A DNA stretch of 21,309 nucleotides, from positions 1 through 21,309 of the forward strand of contig JAUHZM010000014.1 of the NCBI GenBank assembly GCA_030426005.1, written 5' to 3'. Below are positions 1 through 7,560 of the stretch, piece after piece. Position numbers and translations under genes: made by a program. The DNA is from Gammaproteobacteria bacterium (GTDB lineage Bacteria > Pseudomonadota > Gammaproteobacteria > Arenicellales > Arenicellaceae). Below the pieces are notes generated by a model. That model ran no database searches and was not told the origin of the DNA. It saw only the letters and a program-made list of their open reading frames with translations. Position 1 is the first letter of the stretch. Each line of letters begins with the position of its first letter.

Positions 1-651
1 GCCCTAGAACAAGCCAATCATAATGAGGCCTGTAAAGTAGTGGTGGTGACCGGCACTGGCCGCGGATTTTCCGCTGGCGTCGACCTAAAGATTTTGCAAG
101 GTATTGAACCAGAAGGCGGCAAAATTGGCGACGTGTTCGACACCATTGCCAATCAAGTGACCTACGCAATTCGCACTCACCGCCTGCCGGTCATAGCCAA
201 AGTACACGGCGCCTGTTTTACCGGTGCACTGGAACTCGCGTTGAGCTGTGATTTTATTGTTGCCGATGCGGACACAAAGTTTGGCGACACACACGCCAAA
301 TGGGGGTTACGCCCGACTTGGGGCATGGCACAGAACTTGGCTCGGGCAGTTGGCGTTAGACGCGCGCGGCAGTTATCCTTCAGCGCCGCGGTGTTCTCGG
401 GCCGTCAGGCTCAGGACTGGGGCTTGGTCAATGAGATCGCTGAAGGCGCGGATGCACTCGATGCGCTGGTAGCCAAGCTGACCGCCCAAATCTGCGAAGG
501 CAGCACTGCAGCGATCCAGGCATATAAAACCCTTTACCAGATTCACGAACGCTATTTACCGCTGGAAGACGCCTTGATGCACGAAAACGCCGAACAATTT
601 CCAGACATCAAAGACACCGCCGCTCGCTTAGGCAACTTCGGCGCAAAATAG
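1..651 (+). CDS. Enoyl-CoA hydratase/isomerase family protein (5' truncated)
   Basis: The reading frame is open from base 1, so the N-terminus lies outside the window; the GTG at 40 is internal. The visible part has crotonase-superfamily features: a GRGFSAGVDL segment (first oxyanion-hole strand) and HGACFTGALELALSCD (second oxyanion glycine and helix, with a Glu where crotonase has its first catalytic Glu). The C-terminal trimerisation helices follow. Proteins of this fold act on acyl-CoA thioesters by hydration, isomerisation, dehalogenation or hydrolysis. The second catalytic Glu of true hydratases, expected in a QPEIxxG-like segment, appears to be His in FGDTHAKWG. The reaction may therefore not be classical 2-enoyl-CoA hydration. 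The gene ends 6 bp from the stop of the convergent nucleotidase gene, with no terminator between them. The superfamily call is firm, the substrate unknown. Confidence 0.9.
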   Translation, partial: ALEQANHNEACKVVVVTGTGRGFSAGVDLKILQGIEPEGGKIGDVFDTIANQVTYAIRTHRLPVIAKVHGACFTGALELALSCDFIVADADTKFGDTHAKWGLRPTWGMAQNLARAVGVRRARQLSFSAAVFSGRQAQDWGLVNEIAEGADALDALVAKLTAQICEGSTAAIQAYKTLYQIHERYLPLEDALMHENAEQFPDIKDTAARLGNFGAK

Positions 652-657
652 GCCGAA

Positions 658-1299
658 CTAGGCCAACTGATCAAGCATAAAAAAGCGGCTTGGCATTGCG
701 CGCTCGGAACTTAAATCCGGTTGCGCAATGCTGTAAACATGTTTGATACCGTAGCGGTCCGCGGCTTCTAGCACCGCTTCGCTATCGTCTAAAAACAGCG
801 TTCGATCTGGATCGAAGGCTTTTTTGTTCTGTAACTGATGCCAAAACCCCTCATGCTCTTTCGGGTGCGCCAGTTCGTGCGAGCACACCATATCGTGGAA
901 GTATTGATCTAGCTTGGTGTGCGCAATTTTAAGGTTTAATACTTTGCGGTGCGCATTAGTAATTAATCGCACATCATCGCTTTCATCCTGACAGCGTTGC
1001 AGAAAGCTCTGTGCGCTCGGCCGGTAGGCTATTTTATGCGCCACTTCCTGCTTGTGGTGCATGATGTCCACACCGAGCTGGTCACTCCAGAAATCCACAC
1101 AATACCAATTTAGCGTACCTGCATGCTGCTCAAACAGCGGCGTCAACACACTCTTAGCATCCTGCGGTGACAATCCACGTTGCTCGCCCCAAATACGAGG
1201 AATATGCTCCAACCAAAAGTGGTTGTCGAAATGTAAGTCCAACAGCGTGCCGTCCATATCGAGCAACACCGTATCGATTTCTGACCATTTAATCTGCAT
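658..1299 (-). CDS. yrfG: HAD-family GMP/IMP nucleotidase-like phosphatase (YrfG-like)
   Basis: A 213-residue HAD hydrolase with all four motifs. Motif I is DMDGT, with nucleophile Asp14 and acid/base Asp16. Motif II is Thr114 in ITNAHRK. Motif III is Lys147 in HPKEHEGFW, and motif IV is the Asp171-Asp172 pair. A helical cap lies between motifs I and II. The DGTLLDLHFDNHFW start and the PKEHEGFW segment resemble Escherichia coli YrfG, which dephosphorylates purine nucleoside monophosphates; that substrate is inferred from family resemblance. The ATG has no Shine-Dalgarno sequence, and a TATACT -10-like box lies only 7 bp upstream, so the transcript may be leaderless. The gene is divergent from dapF. 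In E. coli a different HAD gene, yigB, accompanies dapF-yigA-xerC, so a HAD gene beside this cluster is not surprising. Confidence 0.82.
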   Translation of the reverse strand: MQIKWSEIDTVLLDMDGTLLDLHFDNHFWLEHIPRIWGEQRGLSPQDAKSVLTPLFEQHAGTLNWYCVDFWSDQLGVDIMHHKQEVAHKIAYRPSAQSFLQRCQDESDDVRLITNAHRKVLNLKIAHTKLDQYFHDMVCSHELAHPKEHEGFWHQLQNKKAFDPDRTLFLDDSEAVLEAADRYGIKHVYSIAQPDLSSERAMPSRFFMLDQLA

Positions 1300-1306
1300 G
1301 CAGCGG

Positions 1307-1312
1307 AGTATA
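1307..1312 (-). promoter_or_regulatory. Candidate -10 element of the yrfG-like gene
   Basis: On the minus strand this reads TATACT (5 of 6 against TATAAT). It ends 7 bp before the ATG at 1299, so transcription would start at or within a base or two of the start codon. I could not find a convincing -35 hexamer at 16-18 bp. Inference only. Confidence 0.3.
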
Positions 1313-1384
1313 CAAATGCGTAGCGGATTTAGCGAAAAATTTCTTCAATTACTCACGCTTGCGGGATAAGCGCAGGAGTGAAAT

Positions 1385-1390
1385 TATGAT
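1385..1390 (+). promoter_or_regulatory. Candidate -10 element of dapF
   Basis: TATGAT (5 of 6 against TATAAT) lies 11 bp before the dapF ATG, predicting a leader of only about 3-5 nt. The one Shine-Dalgarno-like AGGAG nearby (1374-1378) is 23 nt from the dapF start, too far to serve it. An in-frame TGA at 1387-1389 rules out an upstream dapF start. The best -35 candidate (TTGCGG, 1359-1364) is 20 bp away, which is weak. Confidence 0.3.
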
Positions 1391-1401
1391 TAAATACGCG
1401 C

Positions 1402-2235
1402 ATGGAACTACACTTCACCAAAATGCACGGTTTAGGCAACGACTTTGTGGTCTTTGACTTCACACGTGCAGCCTACCCGCTGACTGCGGCGCAAGCCAGT
1501 AAGATCGCTGACCGTCATTTTGGCGTTGGCTGCGATCAGATCTTGATCGTTGAACCCGCAACCCGCGATGATATCGATTTTAAGTATCGAATCTTAAATG
1601 CGGACGGCAGTGAAGTCGGCCAATGTGGCAACGGCGCGCGCTGCTTTGCGCGGTTTGTGCACGACAAAGGCTTAACCGATAAGAATCCGGTTCGCGTTGA
1701 AACCCTCACCGGCATCATGACACTGGACTTAAATCCGGAGTCACAGCTGGTAACGGTCAACATGGGTGCACCGCGCTTCGAACCAACGGACATTCCTATC
1801 AAAGCCTCTGCCCGCCGACCGCTTTATTCGCTCGAGTTGGACGATCAAACCATAGAGTTCAGTGCGGTATCCATGGGTAATCCACATGCAGTGCTGTTAG
1901 TTGACGACGTTGATACAGCGCCAGTCATCGAATTAGGCACCAAACTCGAATGCCACTCGATGTTTCCAGAACGTGCCAACATCGGTTTTTTACAAGTGGT
2001 CTCTCGCACAGAAGTTCGGGTGCGCGTTTTTGAGCGCGGCAGCGGCGAAACCATCGCATGTGGTTCCGGCGCCTGCGCTGCCGTAGTGGCTGGTATCCAA
2101 CGTGGCTTGCTCGACGCAAATGTCACCGCGCGATTGACCGGCGGCACCTTGAACATCGCCTGGGAAGGTGAAAATCAGGCTGTCATGATGACGGGGCCAG
2201 CCGAAACCACCTTCGAAGGGCGAATTTCGTTGTAG
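1402..2235 (+). CDS. dapF: Diaminopimelate epimerase
   Basis: DapF interconverts LL- and meso-diaminopimelate in the cytosol, the last step before meso-DAP is used for lysine and peptidoglycan. The 277-residue length is normal (about 275). The family start MELHFTKMHGLGNDFVVFD is present. Both catalytic cysteines of this cofactor-free racemase are visible: Cys75 in the CGNGAR motif and Cys220 in ERGSGETIACGSGAC. The two halves form the usual pseudo-symmetric fold. The ATG at 1402 is fixed by an in-frame TGA at 1387-1389. It has no properly spaced ribosome binding site, so initiation may be leaderless. It is the first gene of the dapF–DUF484–xerC cluster, a conserved order in Gammaproteobacteria. 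Confidence 0.97.
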   Translation: MELHFTKMHGLGNDFVVFDFTRAAYPLTAAQASKIADRHFGVGCDQILIVEPATRDDIDFKYRILNADGSEVGQCGNGARCFARFVHDKGLTDKNPVRVETLTGIMTLDLNPESQLVTVNMGAPRFEPTDIPIKASARRPLYSLELDDQTIEFSAVSMGNPHAVLLVDDVDTAPVIELGTKLECHSMFPERANIGFLQVVSRTEVRVRVFERGSGETIACGSGACAAVVAGIQRGLLDANVTARLTGGTLNIAWEGENQAVMMTGPAETTFEGRISL

Positions 2236-2278
2236 ACTAGTCGTATCTACTAAAGCAAATGCTGATTCTAATTTTTAT

Positions 2279-2950
2279 ATGAACCCTGCTGAACAGACCA
2301 CCGAAATAACCCGCGCTGACTTTGCCAGTTACTTGCGTGAGCATCCGACAATATTTCAGCAGTACCCCGAATTACTGGAGTTGGTGTCACTAAGCGACAG
2401 CCGTGGCACCGCCAGTTTGATCGAGCGCCAGATCTCGATTCTGAAAGAACGACTTAAAGAGCAACAGTCTCAGCAGCACCAGTTTATTCAGGTCGCGCGC
2501 GAGAACGAGCAGATCAGCGACAACTTTACGCACGTGATCTGTCAGATGATCGGATTTACCAATTTGTCTGAATTCGCCACCGAGTTCCCTAACGAGCTAC
2601 GCACCAAGTTTGAGATTGATGAGGTCTCTTTCAAGACCTCACAAGCGGCATCGCGCCGCCAGAGTGACACTGACACTTATCAGGACGCTATCCGCCGCCT
2701 ATCCAACAATCGCGCGGTTTGCGACAACCGTTGGCCAAGCCATATCATGAGTCTGTTCTTTAGTAAGGACATTAATTCCGCCGCTCTGGTTCCCATGCGC
2801 ACGCCTGAGAGTAAAAGCCCGCTAGCGATCCTGGCGCTGGGTTCACGCGATCCCGACCGCTACACCAATGATCTCGGTACGGCGCATCTTGATCGCCTCG
2901 GCTTGATGGCCGGCATTTGTTTCGCGCGTCTGCAACCACACGGAGCCTAA
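2279..2950 (+). CDS. DUF484 family protein (E. coli YigA-like)
   Basis: A 223-residue protein with the DUF484 pattern. The N-terminal segment FASYLREHPTIFQQYPELLELV is followed by the basic/acidic helix SLIERQISILKERLKEQQ (about residues 41-60), likely coiled coil. A GAF-like domain occupies the rest, ending with LDRLGLMAGICFARLQPHG. No biochemical function is established for the family; GAF folds bind small ligands or mediate dimerisation. It sits 43 bp after dapF and 18 bp before xerC, as in many Gammaproteobacteria, so co-transcription is likely. No Shine-Dalgarno sequence precedes the ATG; the upstream bases are AT-rich. Family assignment is confident, the role unknown. Confidence 0.9.
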   Translation: MNPAEQTTEITRADFASYLREHPTIFQQYPELLELVSLSDSRGTASLIERQISILKERLKEQQSQQHQFIQVARENEQISDNFTHVICQMIGFTNLSEFATEFPNELRTKFEIDEVSFKTSQAASRRQSDTDTYQDAIRRLSNNRAVCDNRWPSHIMSLFFSKDINSAALVPMRTPESKSPLAILALGSRDPDRYTNDLGTAHLDRLGLMAGICFARLQPHGA

Positions 2951-2968
2951 CCCGCTCGGCACCCGACG

Positions 2969-3871
2969 ATGGCCCAAAGCGCCGCACAACTCATCGACGA
3001 ATACCTCACCATGCTGGCCGTGGAGCGGCGGCTATCAGCACATACGATTCAGGCCTACCGGCGCGACCTGCAAAAGTTGCTCGATTACAGTGATCAAAAG
3101 GGACTGATGTTATGGCAGGGTTTGACCAGTCACGCAGCTCGATTATTCGCCGCTAATCTGAACGCCAAAGGCCTGCACGCCAAGAGTATTCAACGTATTC
3201 TGTCTGCCGCGCGCGGCTTTTGTCAGTATTTGATCCAACGTCATTTACTTAAAAGCAATCCATTTAACGATGTCCGCGCACCAAAGTCCGAACAGCGACT
3301 GCCGAAGACCTTGAGTGTGGACCAGATCACCTCCCTAGTCGAATTAAATGCGCAAGACCCGTTGAGCTATCGTGACAAAGCCATTCTGGAATTGTTTTAT
3401 TCGAGTGGTTTGCGACTCGCCGAATTATGTAACCTTGACCTCAACGATCTGGACTTACCCGAACGCATGATTCGGGTCACCGGTAAGGGCAATAAAACAC
3501 GCGATTTACCTATCGGAAAACAAGCCGATAAAGCCCTGCGTGAATGGTTATTACAACGCAATTTATTGCCACTCAAAGCCTACGAAGCGGTGTTTATCAG
3601 CAAACATGGCGACCGCCTAAGCCCGCGTGCAATTCAAGCTCGGGTGAAATACTGGGCGCGCCGCCAAGGCATCGACATCTCGGTCAGTCCGCACATGCTT
3701 CGACATTCTTTTGCGAGTCATATGCTTGAATCAAGTGGTGAACTACGCGCGGTGCAAGAATTACTCGGGCACGCAAATATCAGCACAACCCAGATTTATA
3801 CCCATTTAGATTTTCAACACCTAGCACAGGTTTACGACGACGCACATCCACGCGCCAAGAAGACAAAATGA
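2969..3871 (+). CDS. xerC: Site-specific tyrosine recombinase XerC
   Basis: XerC acts with XerD at dif to resolve chromosome dimers at division. The 300 residues comprise an N-terminal SAM-like core-binding domain (about 1-95) and a C-terminal catalytic domain (about 110-295). The full catalytic set is visible: Arg149 (SSGLRLAEL), Lys173 (GKGNK), His242 and Arg245 (HMLRHSFASH), His268 (LLGHANI) and nucleophile Tyr277 (STTQIYTH). These match E. coli XerC positions within two residues. Position after dapF and DUF484 supports XerC over XerD or an integrase. The start has no clear ribosome binding site. The stop TGA overlaps the next ATG (ATGA at 3868-3871), suggesting translational coupling to the cytochrome b561–YceI gene. 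Confidence 0.96.
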   Translation: MAQSAAQLIDEYLTMLAVERRLSAHTIQAYRRDLQKLLDYSDQKGLMLWQGLTSHAARLFAANLNAKGLHAKSIQRILSAARGFCQYLIQRHLLKSNPFNDVRAPKSEQRLPKTLSVDQITSLVELNAQDPLSYRDKAILELFYSSGLRLAELCNLDLNDLDLPERMIRVTGKGNKTRDLPIGKQADKALREWLLQRNLLPLKAYEAVFISKHGDRLSPRAIQARVKYWARRQGIDISVSPHMLRHSFASHMLESSGELRAVQELLGHANISTTQIYTHLDFQHLAQVYDDAHPRAKKTK

Positions 3872-5076
3872 CAAATCAAGAATATCGAACTCCAGCCAAG
3901 ATTCTCCACTGGCTGGTGGCCGGACTCATCATTGCGCAGTACATTCTCGCTGAATTGGCGGAGGCTGCCGAAGACCGTGGTGAAATCCTTAACCAATTAG
4001 CGGTACTGGCAAATCATAAATCAATAGGCATCACCATTTTGGCACTCGCCATTGTTCGAATAGTGTTGCGCTTTAAATCACCACCGCCAGCTCTCCCAGC
4101 AACGATGCCCAAGTGGCAGGTTTGGGGGTCGCACCTGTCACATATTCTGTTGTACGGTTTTCTCTTTGCCCTCCCCTTGAGCGGTTGGCTGATGTCTTCA
4201 GCGAAAGCGTATTCAGTAAGCTGGTTTAATCTGGTTGCTTTGCCTGATTTGATTTCGACCAGTGAAGCTTGGGCCAAGGCCATGCATGTGGCGCATCACT
4301 ATTTGGCAGAAGCCCTGTTTATTGTCGCACTCGTCCATGTTGCGGCGGCACTGAAGCATCACTTTTTAGATCGAGACGACGTATTACGACGCATGTCGAG
4401 CAAACTCGGTTGGGCTCTGTTTGTGGTTTCTTTGTTGCTCAGCGTAGCTGTGTTTGGCCGACTACTAAACAGCACGGCACCAGACGCGACGGACACGACT
4501 CAATCCGTGTCTGACAACGAAGCGCAGACCGATAACACACCACCTTTAGCGGCCAGCACCTTACCTCGTTGGCAGATAGATCAACAGAGCAGCTCTATTA
4601 CATTTAGCGGAGACCAGGCCGGCGCACCGTTTACGGGGCAGTGGCAACAATGGCAAGCGGCATTGTATTTTTCTGCCGAGGCGCTGGCGCAATCTCGCTT
4701 TGATGTGACCATCGACCCCGCATCCGCCGATTCCAACGATGCCGAACGCGACCAGACAATCGCTTCAGCGGAGTTTTTTGATGTGTCTAATCACCCTACC
4801 GCCCGCTTCGTTGCCAATGAATGCAAAGCTCAAGGTGATGCGTTTATTACCGAAGGCCGGCTGACAATGAAAGGCATCAGCAAAACATTGCCCTTCACCT
4901 TTACGGTGACTCAGACTGGTGACCAGGTACGACTCGAAGGTCAAGCGGTTATTGATCGACTAGCTTGGAACATCGGCACCGGCGACTGGACTGACACATC
5001 TTGGGTCGGCAAAGATGTCACCGTCGATGTGGTGGTTGAAGCAACGATTGCAGCAGAAGACAACACACCAGAATGA
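3868..5076 (+). CDS. Cytochrome b561–YceI fusion protein
   Basis: This 402-residue protein joins two domains. Residues 1-175 form a bacterial cytochrome b561 with four membrane helices (about 11-31, 52-68, 88-110, 141-163). Candidate haem ligands are His14, His50, His143 or His144, and His157. A fifth helix (about 179-200) and an acidic linker lead into a YceI domain (about 224-395) with the typical WQIDQQSSSITFSG start and RLTMKGISKTLPFTFTV core. YceI domains are lipocalin-like and bind isoprenoid lipids such as polyprenols or quinones. Five helices with an inside N-terminus put YceI in the periplasm. The charges agree: loops after helices 2 and 4 are basic, the segment after helix 5 acidic. 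In E. coli the equivalents, YceJ and YceI, are separate neighbouring genes. A role in quinone-linked periplasmic electron transfer is inferred. Confidence 0.9.
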   Translation: MTNQEYRTPAKILHWLVAGLIIAQYILAELAEAAEDRGEILNQLAVLANHKSIGITILALAIVRIVLRFKSPPPALPATMPKWQVWGSHLSHILLYGFLFALPLSGWLMSSAKAYSVSWFNLVALPDLISTSEAWAKAMHVAHHYLAEALFIVALVHVAAALKHHFLDRDDVLRRMSSKLGWALFVVSLLLSVAVFGRLLNSTAPDATDTTQSVSDNEAQTDNTPPLAASTLPRWQIDQQSSSITFSGDQAGAPFTGQWQQWQAALYFSAEALAQSRFDVTIDPASADSNDAERDQTIASAEFFDVSNHPTARFVANECKAQGDAFITEGRLTMKGISKTLPFTFTVTQTGDQVRLEGQAVIDRLAWNIGTGDWTDTSWVGKDVTVDVVVEATIAAEDNTPE

Positions 5077-5333
5077 GTATCGATTTACTGGCCAACATCA
5101 TTGGGATGTTGGGTACCTCGATGGTGGTCGGCACCTATTTTTTGCTGCAACTAAATAAATTAGACTCCAAGGGCCTAGCGTACAATATTTGGAATTTAGT
5201 TGGCGCCATCCTACTGCTCATCAGTCTATTGATTCACTTTAACTTGGCGAGTTTTGTGATCGAGCTGTTCTGGATTGCTGCGTCCTTGGTTGGCTTGTAT
5301 AACTACTGGAAGCGCCGCAAACAGCCCGAGTAA
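5073..5333 (+). CDS. Small CBU_0592-like membrane protein
   Basis: An 86-residue protein with about three hydrophobic helices (roughly 5-27, 38-57, 60-78) and a basic C-terminal tail (YWKRRKQPE). The motifs GMLGTSMVVGTYFLLQLNKLD and YNIWNLVGAILLLISLL resemble the small CBU_0592-type inner membrane proteins, whose function is unknown. Its ATG overlaps the TGA of the b561–YceI gene (ATGA at 5073-5076), so translation is probably coupled. That pairing hints at a shared membrane process, but nothing in the sequence shows what it does. It is the last gene of the dapF run; no terminator hairpin is visible in the 37 bp to the next, convergent gene. Confidence 0.8.
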   Translation: MSIDLLANIIGMLGTSMVVGTYFLLQLNKLDSKGLAYNIWNLVGAILLLISLLIHFNLASFVIELFWIAASLVGLYNYWKRRKQPE

Positions 5334-5370
5334 CTCAGTCTGAACTCAATATCGCTTGCGCTGGCATACC

Positions 5371-6027
5371 TTAGAATCGTGGCAATACCGACATCGATAC
5401 TTGCTGTTTCGCCAGCGTCATACCTTGAACTTCCAGGTACTTGAGGTCCAGATTCGTGCGGTTCGCACGTTCAACGTCCACGCCTAATCCACGTAAAGTT
5501 TCATTGCTGAACGGCAAGGCACCCACGCGAATATGAAAATCGTCTTTGACCCCGACTCCACCGTGTCGAACCACGGGCGTGCCAAACACACTTAAAGCCA
5601 CACGTGAACCGTCCAGAAACGGGAAAATCTTATCGAACTTCTCGACCGCTCTACGCGCGTCCGGATTGACTGCCTCAACCTTATCGAGATTGATCACCGC
5701 GGCAATTTCGACCTCACCGGGGCGTAGAAAGGCCTTCACCGCGTCGCTAACCTCGAGCAACTTTCGGCCATCCGCGTCACGTGCCAGACTGGCCAGTAAG
5801 ATGGCGTTGAACTCATCTTCACTGAGCACAATCTGACCATTCATCACGTCAGCCACTTTGTCGCCCAACAATTTATGCACATCAGATGCTGACTGCATAT
5901 TCTTTAATGCATCGCTAGCCTGGCTGGGATTGTCCTCGAACCAGGCTGGCAAAGACTGCATGGAATACCAGAAGTATCCGCCAACTGCGAGAACCAGGAG
6001 CAACACAAAAAAGATAATTCGTAACAT
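5371..6027 (-). CDS. Unrecognised membrane-anchored protein
   Basis: I do not recognise this 218-residue protein. It begins with one strongly hydrophobic segment (about residues 3-22, RIIFFVLLLVLAVGGYFWY), which looks like an uncleaved membrane anchor with a periplasmic C-terminal body. The body mixes short helices (SDALKNMQSASDVHKLLGDKVADVMNG) with alternating strand-like stretches (GEVEIAAVINLDKVEAV, RVALSVFGTPVVRHGGVGV). It has no cysteine and no catalytic motif I can name. The layout loosely recalls periplasmic lipid-binding or AsmA-like beta-rich proteins, but I do not claim that. It follows the SIMPL gene by 39 bp on the same strand, so the two are probably co-transcribed. Confidence 0.75.
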   Translation of the reverse strand: MLRIIFFVLLLVLAVGGYFWYSMQSLPAWFEDNPSQASDALKNMQSASDVHKLLGDKVADVMNGQIVLSEDEFNAILLASLARDADGRKLLEVSDAVKAFLRPGEVEIAAVINLDKVEAVNPDARRAVEKFDKIFPFLDGSRVALSVFGTPVVRHGGVGVKDDFHIRVGALPFSNETLRGLGVDVERANRTNLDLKYLEVQGMTLAKQQVSMSVLPRF

Positions 6028-6066
6028 AAACTGCTCGTAATAAGGGTACAGAACGTGATCGGTGTT

Positions 6067-6774
6067 CTATTTTAATCGAAACACTATTTCGACATTGGCG
6101 CGAATGGTTTGTGTGCCCAACATTTCTGGCGGCGCATCCATCACCATGCTCTTGGCCATGGCCATTTCTTGACGTGCGAACACCGGGCTATGACTGCTTT
6201 GCTCGGTAATCGTAATAACTGAGCCGACTGATCGATTCACCTGCTTGGCTAAAAATGCTGCTTTGCCTTGCGCGTCAGCGACTGCCTGCGCTAGCGCTTT
6301 GCGCTGCAAGGCTGAGCTGTCCTGAAAGCCGGGTTGCATCGAGTTAACCTCTGACACACCTTGCTGTGCCAAACCTTCAAGTAAAGGCGACAGATTCTCA
6401 AGGTCGCGCAACACAATACTGATCATACGGCTGACGCGCTCACCACGATAAACGCGGCGATTATCTGACCATTCGTACTGCGGCTGCATACTCAGTTGCT
6501 GCACTTTGATGTCGTTATCATCTACACCATACTCTTTGGCAAGATCCAGGATTTGTTGATACGCTGCATCGGCCTTTTTCTTGGCCGTGGCTTTGTCAGC
6601 TTCCTCGGCATATGCACTGACCGTGAGGGTAATCTGATCTGGCTCTGCATCGACTTCGCCGACACCTGATACACGAATTTGGTCTTCAGCTGGTTGCTCA
6701 CCGGCGAACGCTGATTGGCTGCTTGCAAATAGTCCGAACAATGCCACGCTGAGTATCAGCAATGATTTACGCAT
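6067..6774 (-). CDS. Secreted SIMPL-domain (DUF541) protein
   Basis: A 235-residue exported protein. I chose the ATG at 6774 because a strong AAAGGAG lies 6 nt upstream (6781-6787) and a clean signal peptide follows: MRKSLLILSVALFGLFASSQ, then SAFA with cleavage predicted after Ala24. A longer frame from 6840 has no such support. The mature part is a SIMPL domain: IRVSGVGEVDAEPDQITLTVSAYAEEADKATA at the start, a middle of the form MQPQYEW...RVSRMISIVLRDLENLSPLL, and the closing IRANVEIVFRLK. Relatives include Brucella BP26 and E. coli YggE, the latter linked to oxidative-stress resistance. The biochemical role is not established. It probably shares a transcript with the downstream membrane-anchored gene. 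Confidence 0.9.
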   Translation of the reverse strand: MRKSLLILSVALFGLFASSQSAFAGEQPAEDQIRVSGVGEVDAEPDQITLTVSAYAEEADKATAKKKADAAYQQILDLAKEYGVDDNDIKVQQLSMQPQYEWSDNRRVYRGERVSRMISIVLRDLENLSPLLEGLAQQGVSEVNSMQPGFQDSSALQRKALAQAVADAQGKAAFLAKQVNRSVGSVITITEQSSHSPVFARQEMAMAKSMVMDAPPEMLGTQTIRANVEIVFRLK

Positions 6775-6780
6775 AAATGA

Positions 6781-6787
6781 CTCCTTT
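6781..6787 (-). promoter_or_regulatory. Ribosome binding site fixing the SIMPL gene start
   Basis: On the minus strand this reads AAAGGAG, 6 nt before the ATG at 6774. It favours that start over the longer in-frame ATG at 6840, and matches the signal peptide that begins there. Confidence 0.75.
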
Positions 6788-6861
6788 GGAATCCTGTGAT
6801 TTAAGTTGCTAGCAGTATTGCACACGCAAGATGAACCCAAGCTTAAGATTCGTTTAAGGTA

Positions 6862-7560
6862 CTACTCACGAAGCTCGTGTTTTTTGCGTCGGTACCGACT
6901 GACATCGACGACGATTTTCATGACCACCAATAGCGCTAACAACCAGGTTGGCGACCCTAACCGTTCCAACAACAAGGCACCGCCTAACAAACCAATATGC
7001 ATAATCAGGATGCGGGGATAGGGTTCGCCCATCAACTCCCCGACCCGCTTGCGCCAGATTTCACCGCTCAATACAAAAGTTTCGATAAAGGCAATACAGT
7101 GACTTCCGACCAGCGCCAGTACCGCCAGCGCTAGCGGTTTACCAAACTCCGCGAAGAAGCCCATAAACACCGCTCCACCCTGGGCAAATAAACTTGCAAA
7201 ACCGGAAGACGCATTGGGAAAGTATTGGTCTACCGGCAACTCTCCCATATTAAGCAACGACCAGAGCAAAGTGCCATGCCCCATACAAAAAATCCCATAG
7301 TGCACCACAAAAAACAGACTTGTCGGCACTGCAGCTAACTGACGATTCGCCGCCGCCAAGGTCCACATTTTGAGTAGATTAAATAGACCGATTACCAGAT
7401 TCTCGATCCAGAACAAGGCCAATACAAAGACCACGTTCCAACCGTAAAACAGTACCCCAATCAAGGGCACTAGATTCGCCGCGATCAGTGCTAGCGAGGA
7501 AACCGCGCCGAGATTAGCCGTCTTTTCGAATTGCTGTTTTTTGTCCACCGGCGTCCACAC
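6862..7560 (-). CDS. DUF6498 family integral membrane protein
   Basis: A 232-residue polytopic membrane protein with about six hydrophobic segments. Recognisable parts are ALIAANLVPLIGVLFYGWNVVFVLALFWIENLVIGLFNLLKM near the N-terminus and EPYPRILIMHIGLLGGALLLERLGSP near the C-terminus, which fit the DUF6498 family. No function is known for it. The first possible start after the in-frame stop is GTG at 7560, which gives a 47-bp overlap with the thioesterase gene upstream. GTG at 7548 is an alternative, and neither has a clear Shine-Dalgarno sequence. Such an overlap suggests translation coupled to the thioesterase. The C-terminus is highly charged (RYRRKKHELRE), so it is likely cytoplasmic. 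Confidence 0.78.
   Translation of the reverse strand: MWTPVDKKQQFEKTANLGAVSSLALIAANLVPLIGVLFYGWNVVFVLALFWIENLVIGLFNLLKMWTLAAANRQLAAVPTSLFFVVHYGIFCMGHGTLLWSLLNMGELPVDQYFPNASSGFASLFAQGGAVFMGFFAEFGKPLALAVLALVGSHCIAFIETFVLSGEIWRKRVGELMGEPYPRILIMHIGLLGGALLLERLGSPTWLLALLVVMKIVVDVSRYRRKKHELRE

Noticed and set aside
6050..6068. AGAAC/GTTCT inverted repeat after the SIMPL gene
   Set aside because: A 5-bp AT-containing stem overlapping the stop codon, too weak for a terminator or operator.
6775..6840. Longer SIMPL protein start at 6840
   Set aside because: It would bury the signal peptide, and the strong ribosome binding site belongs to ATG 6774.
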